The position numbers were made by a program, and so were the translations under genes. From NCBI GenBank assembly GCA_001931875.2, contig MSJH02000367.1:1-24313 (forward strand): a stretch of DNA of 24,313 nt. Direction: 5' to 3'. Each line of letters begins with the position of its first letter. The first letter of the stretch is position 1. Below are positions 21,205 to 24,313 of this stretch, in pieces. The notes beneath the pieces are model-generated. The model had not been told where the DNA came from and searched no databases. It worked only from the letters and a program-made list of their open reading frames with translations. The stretch is from Byssochlamys sp. IMV 00236 (Eukaryota > Ascomycota > Eurotiomycetes > Eurotiales > Thermoascaceae).

Positions 21205-24181
21205 TCATTCAATGTTATCATAATCGTGATAACTACTCTCTTCCAGTTTAAGACCTATTGCTGCTACAATATCCTGTGCCTTGTAGATATTACTCAAGTA
21301 TTCTATATCATTCTGTCCATTGATGCCTCGGATTTTTTGATTTTTGCTAATGATATATTCTAGATCATATAAACGTGAAGATGGGGAATAGGATGATGCT
21401 TTTTTAGGTTCAGTCACTCTTGACGTCAAAAATGGTTTTGCTTTAGGTGTCACAATTTTGGCTGTTGTGTCGATACCTGAGACGGCAAGCACAGGTAAAT
21501 AAGGATGTGCCTGGAATCACGTATTAATTTTAAGGCTAATAATTATTATTTTTTTATAATGTTACCTTGGCCACATTCACTACTTCATCATCTGCTTTCA
21601 ACACTTGTACAATTTTTGCAGTCTTTTTATCCCATATGAATAATAATCCATCATCGCTTCCAGATACAATATATTCATCGGATTGTCCGAAAAAGTCAAC
21701 CTCTTTCACAGTCTATAAAGTGTCAAAGAAGATGTATTTCACATATTAGTTTTTGGTCTTACCTCTATATTACGATGACCCGTGAATTTCTTTCTGTGCG
21801 GAACAATACCAGCCTCTGGGTAGATATTCTTGTCTGTGTTTCCTGCACCAAGGTCCAAATCATCCGGAAAGAAGTGATTAAGAATAAACCCATGAATGGC
21901 CAATCGATGTATAGCAAACTCCGAAGAATCAGCTTCCAAGATATCATCATCTGTTAAATCATAGTCACTGTATATGTTTATCGTCTCATCATCGTTTTGT
22001 TCATCATCGCTTGAAGAGTCATCATCACTATCATCTTCATCTGTCGTATTATGAGCATCATCATCATCATCATCATCAACGATCATTCGCGTATCATCTT
22101 CATAATCGTCTTTTTTGTATACTGACAAATCAATATCAGCGTCTATTACCATGTACCGTAAATATTCCCAATGGATCTCCACAGGATCGCTCATGCTGGT
22201 TAAGCTTCCTGCTGTTCGACACATTTCGAGTATCTCATGACGAAATGAATTGAGCCAACTTGAGCATTCTATCTCACGTACCATCGTGAAAGCAAGGTCT
22301 TTTCTACTAGCATAGTCACTTAATCCTAGTGCAGAGAAAGTGCGACATGCCCTTTGATGGATTAGTCTTGCTTGATGCAGAAATAGTCTTCGATGAGGAC
22401 AGTTTTGGAAGGAGAGCAAGAGACAACCTGCATAAAAGTATCCTATAGCCAAACCAAATTGACCTTTCCATGTGTGTGAGGCAATCCGCTTTGCCTGTGC
22501 TAGTTCTTCTTTTGCCAATAAAAAGTCGCGATTGGTAAAATCTTCAAGGGTTCTGTTCGTAAACGAAACGGTCGATACATCGTCCCTTATGACATGGTCG
22601 GGTGAACTGTCTATCAATTTTCTTATACGTGTTAATGCCGAAATCATCAATGCACTCACTTCGACTAGCTTGCACTCCTCTATTAGCTTGTCCTTGTACG
22701 GCACTTTTTCGCTGGTGCAATTTGAAAGCTGTAGATGATCTCGTACAGCGTGATGTAGCAGCTTTTTACTTGCCTTGATTGTCTCTGTATATGGCTTTGT
22801 TTTGAACGCGTTTAATAGACTGCTCCATTCTGTACTTCTCATTCTTCTTCTTCGTTCATATTCATCCATAAACTGTCTTGAAGTTCTCAGCATAATGCGA
22901 CTTCTTAGATTACGTGGTTCAGTCAAGGATTCAAATGTTGAGTTTCTGGATAGAGGTTCTAGTGGCGAGTCATTGATGTTGAATAGATAAACCCCATCAG
23001 ATGACCAACTTCCTAGTAACTGTGGAAAAAAAAAAAAGTAAATATGAGAACCCATACAATAGATCTATGTATATATATATATATATACTTCATATCCATT
23101 ATAATCGCTAAATCGGACAGCAGTAACATGTTTCCCTTTCCTTCTAAAGATATCAGATGTTGATGTGAATTTCTTGACACATTCTACCGTCGGTGCATCA
23201 GTTCTGGAGGGCATTCTTCTATCATGAAGGTAAATATATTCGTTTTGACCAGCAACTGCAAAGTAATGTGGGTTCAATTGGTTAATCGAAATGGTATTTA
23301 GATCCAGTTTGTATTTTCGATAATCAACAAGTGGTTTTGGACAGCCACGGGAAACACCCGGACCATGGGGTCTTGGTATCTGTCTCGTTGGTACTCTCTG
23401 TGCTGTCATAAACGAACGAACGCTGTGATTTGAACATATGTGAGGTTCACGAAGGTCAAAGTGTCTTACTGTGCCTATAATAGAAAAAAAAAAAGGGCGA
23501 TCAGATCTCTATGGATATAAGGTCTAGTCTTTGGATTACCATCTTGAGAACAAGTTAGGAATTCATTAGGGTTATTCTTAAAGATAGCCAATCGTCGAAC
23601 TTGATCTTCGTGACATACATACATATTCGTTAAAGGCGCTTCTTTGGCACAATCAAATATCCTCACTTCTGAATCGCCTGCTCCGGATATGATGATACGA
23701 TCTGATGTGTTCGGCATAAAGTAAGCGGAGAATATGTTTGCGGAGTGACCTGCGTATAGAATATAAGTAGAGATGCTACGAAATAAAAAAAGTAAGTATT
23801 ACCAGATTGAATAGAACATTGAAGAGAAAAGTTATTGTAAGCATTATAAATATTCAATCTGGTATCATCTGAGCCAGATAATAGAAACTCGCCAGAAGAA
23901 GACCAACTAGAGAAAGTTAGACATCATTCATAGAAACAAATGATCACTTTACTCTAGAGTATTTATGCATCCTGCGTGTCCTTCCAATGTTTTCTCTATT
24001 GTTAATTGTGACATGATAGAGTTATCACTGTATGCGCTATTGGCTGATGTCATCATATTAACAATGCATTATAAAAAGTTCATATATTCTTACTTAATCT
24101 TCTCTTATATCTGTTCATCAACGCTGTGTTTCCTCCACCGCATCTTCTTTCTCTTAAATTTTGGTATAAGCTATCCTTCAT
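21205..24181 (-). CDS. WDTC1/DCAF-like WD40 and TPR protein
   Basis: Probable substrate receptor of CUL4-DDB1 ubiquitin ligases. Exons: 24181-24094, 24043-23953, 23906-23803, 23749-23540, 23474-23089, 23019-21763, 21712-21566, 21510-21205; 862 aa, introns 46-69 nt, all phases agree. WD repeats: LEGHAGCINTLDWSSSGEFL and LSGSDDTRLNIY (about 47-80), GHSANIFSAYFMP, then SQDGTVRHFDLREPH, with DLRE as the WDXR-type motif for DDB1 binding. PYFAVAG-type and GSWSSDGVYLFN repeats follow. A helical TPR-like region (about 350-590, AKEELAQAKRIASHTWKGQF) precedes a highly acidic linker (about 597-660) and the final repeats FTGHRNIETVKEVDFFGQSD, VSGSDDGLLFIWDKKT and HPYLPVLAVSGIDTTAKI, the signature end of WDTC1, DCAF5, DCAF6 and DCAF8. 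The TPR insert makes WDTC1 the best match. Convergent with the DIL gene. Confidence 0.9.
22057..22077. repeat. (ATC)7 trinucleotide run coding for seven Asp
   Basis: Seven perfect ATC units on the plus strand; on the coding (minus) strand they read GAT x7 within the acidic linker of the WDTC1-like protein. Likely length-variable between strains. Confidence 0.8.
23070..23087. repeat. (TA)9 microsatellite at an intron donor
   Basis: Perfect TA run that makes up the start of intron 5 of the WDTC1-like gene (donor GTATATAT). Slippage here could change intron length but not the coding frame. Confidence 0.75.
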
Positions 24182-24313
24182 TTTATTTAGTTGTCTGCGA
24201 TAAATTTATAAAAAAAAAGAAAGAGAAAGAAAAGAGAGAGAATAAAAAAACGCAAGAGAAGGAAAAAAGTATTGGCTTTCGGTTGTTTTTTTTTTTTTTT
24301 TTTTTTTTTTTTT
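24182..24313. promoter_or_regulatory. Upstream region of the WDTC1-like gene, ending in poly-T
   Basis: The 130 bp before the ATG are purine-rich on the plus strand (pyrimidine-rich in the direction of transcription), a usual fungal promoter or leader. The window ends with 28 consecutive T (24286-24313), which looks like a contig end at a homopolymer. Confidence 0.6.

Noticed and set aside
22472..22990. Plus-strand frames opposite the WDTC1-like gene
   Set aside because: Antisense shadows of the minus-strand exon 6, which is conserved and in phase.
24286..24313. Poly-T as a retroposon tail
   Set aside because: It lies at the window edge with no target-site duplication or element body visible; a contig end in a homopolymer is the simpler reading.

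Overview
The window is nuclear DNA of a filamentous fungus. It is AT-rich, uses the standard code, and carries closely packed genes cut by very short introns (mostly 46-69 nt, GT...AG, CTAAT-like branch points). Intron-rich CHL1, gephyrin and mitochondrial LeuRS genes, an ankyrin-dilute protein and a WDTC1-type DCAF together suggest an early-diverging lineage, most likely Mucoromycota (Mucorales-like). That placement is inference; no marker gene fixes it. All exon structures were read by eye: I required consensus splice sites, matching phases and family-typical protein across each junction.

Layout. 1-1464: no recognised gene; a phase-consistent but unidentified minus-strand gene candidate ends at 203. 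1465-4786 (+): mitochondrial leucyl-tRNA synthetase, 12 exons. 4807-5633 (-): TLC-domain membrane protein, convergent with the synthetase. 6185-8440 (-): gephyrin-type molybdenum cofactor enzyme, divergent from a GNAT acetyltransferase (8717-9257, +). 9295-12409 (-): CHL1/DDX11 Fe-S helicase, 12 exons, divergent from COA3 (12617-12938, +), a cytochrome oxidase assembly factor. 13215-14904 (+): membrane-anchored protein with a ZZ zinc finger and EF-hands. 14905-18296: a 3.4-kb gene-poor tract with three weak candidates and one orphan frame. 18297-21054 (+): ankyrin + dilute (DIL) protein. 21205-24181 (-): WDTC1-like WD40/TPR DCAF. 24286-24313: poly-T at the window end.

The genes do not form one pathway. 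LeuRS and COA3 both serve mitochondrial respiration (translation, and complex IV assembly). CHL1 acts in chromosome cohesion and DNA repair, gephyrin in cofactor synthesis, the WDTC1-like protein probably in CUL4-DDB1 ubiquitin ligases, and the DIL protein probably in cargo or vesicle traffic. The arrangement is typical of a compact fungal genome: gene pairs share promoters (8440/8717, 12409/12617) or converge with stop codons only tens of bases apart (4786/4807, 9257/9295, 21054/21205).

I see no CRISPR array, rRNA, tRNA, intact transposon or secondary-metabolite cluster. The most unusual items are the ZZ/EF-hand protein with its 15-nt microexon, a GC-AG intron in the LeuRS gene, and the unidentified spliced candidates in the gene-poor tracts.
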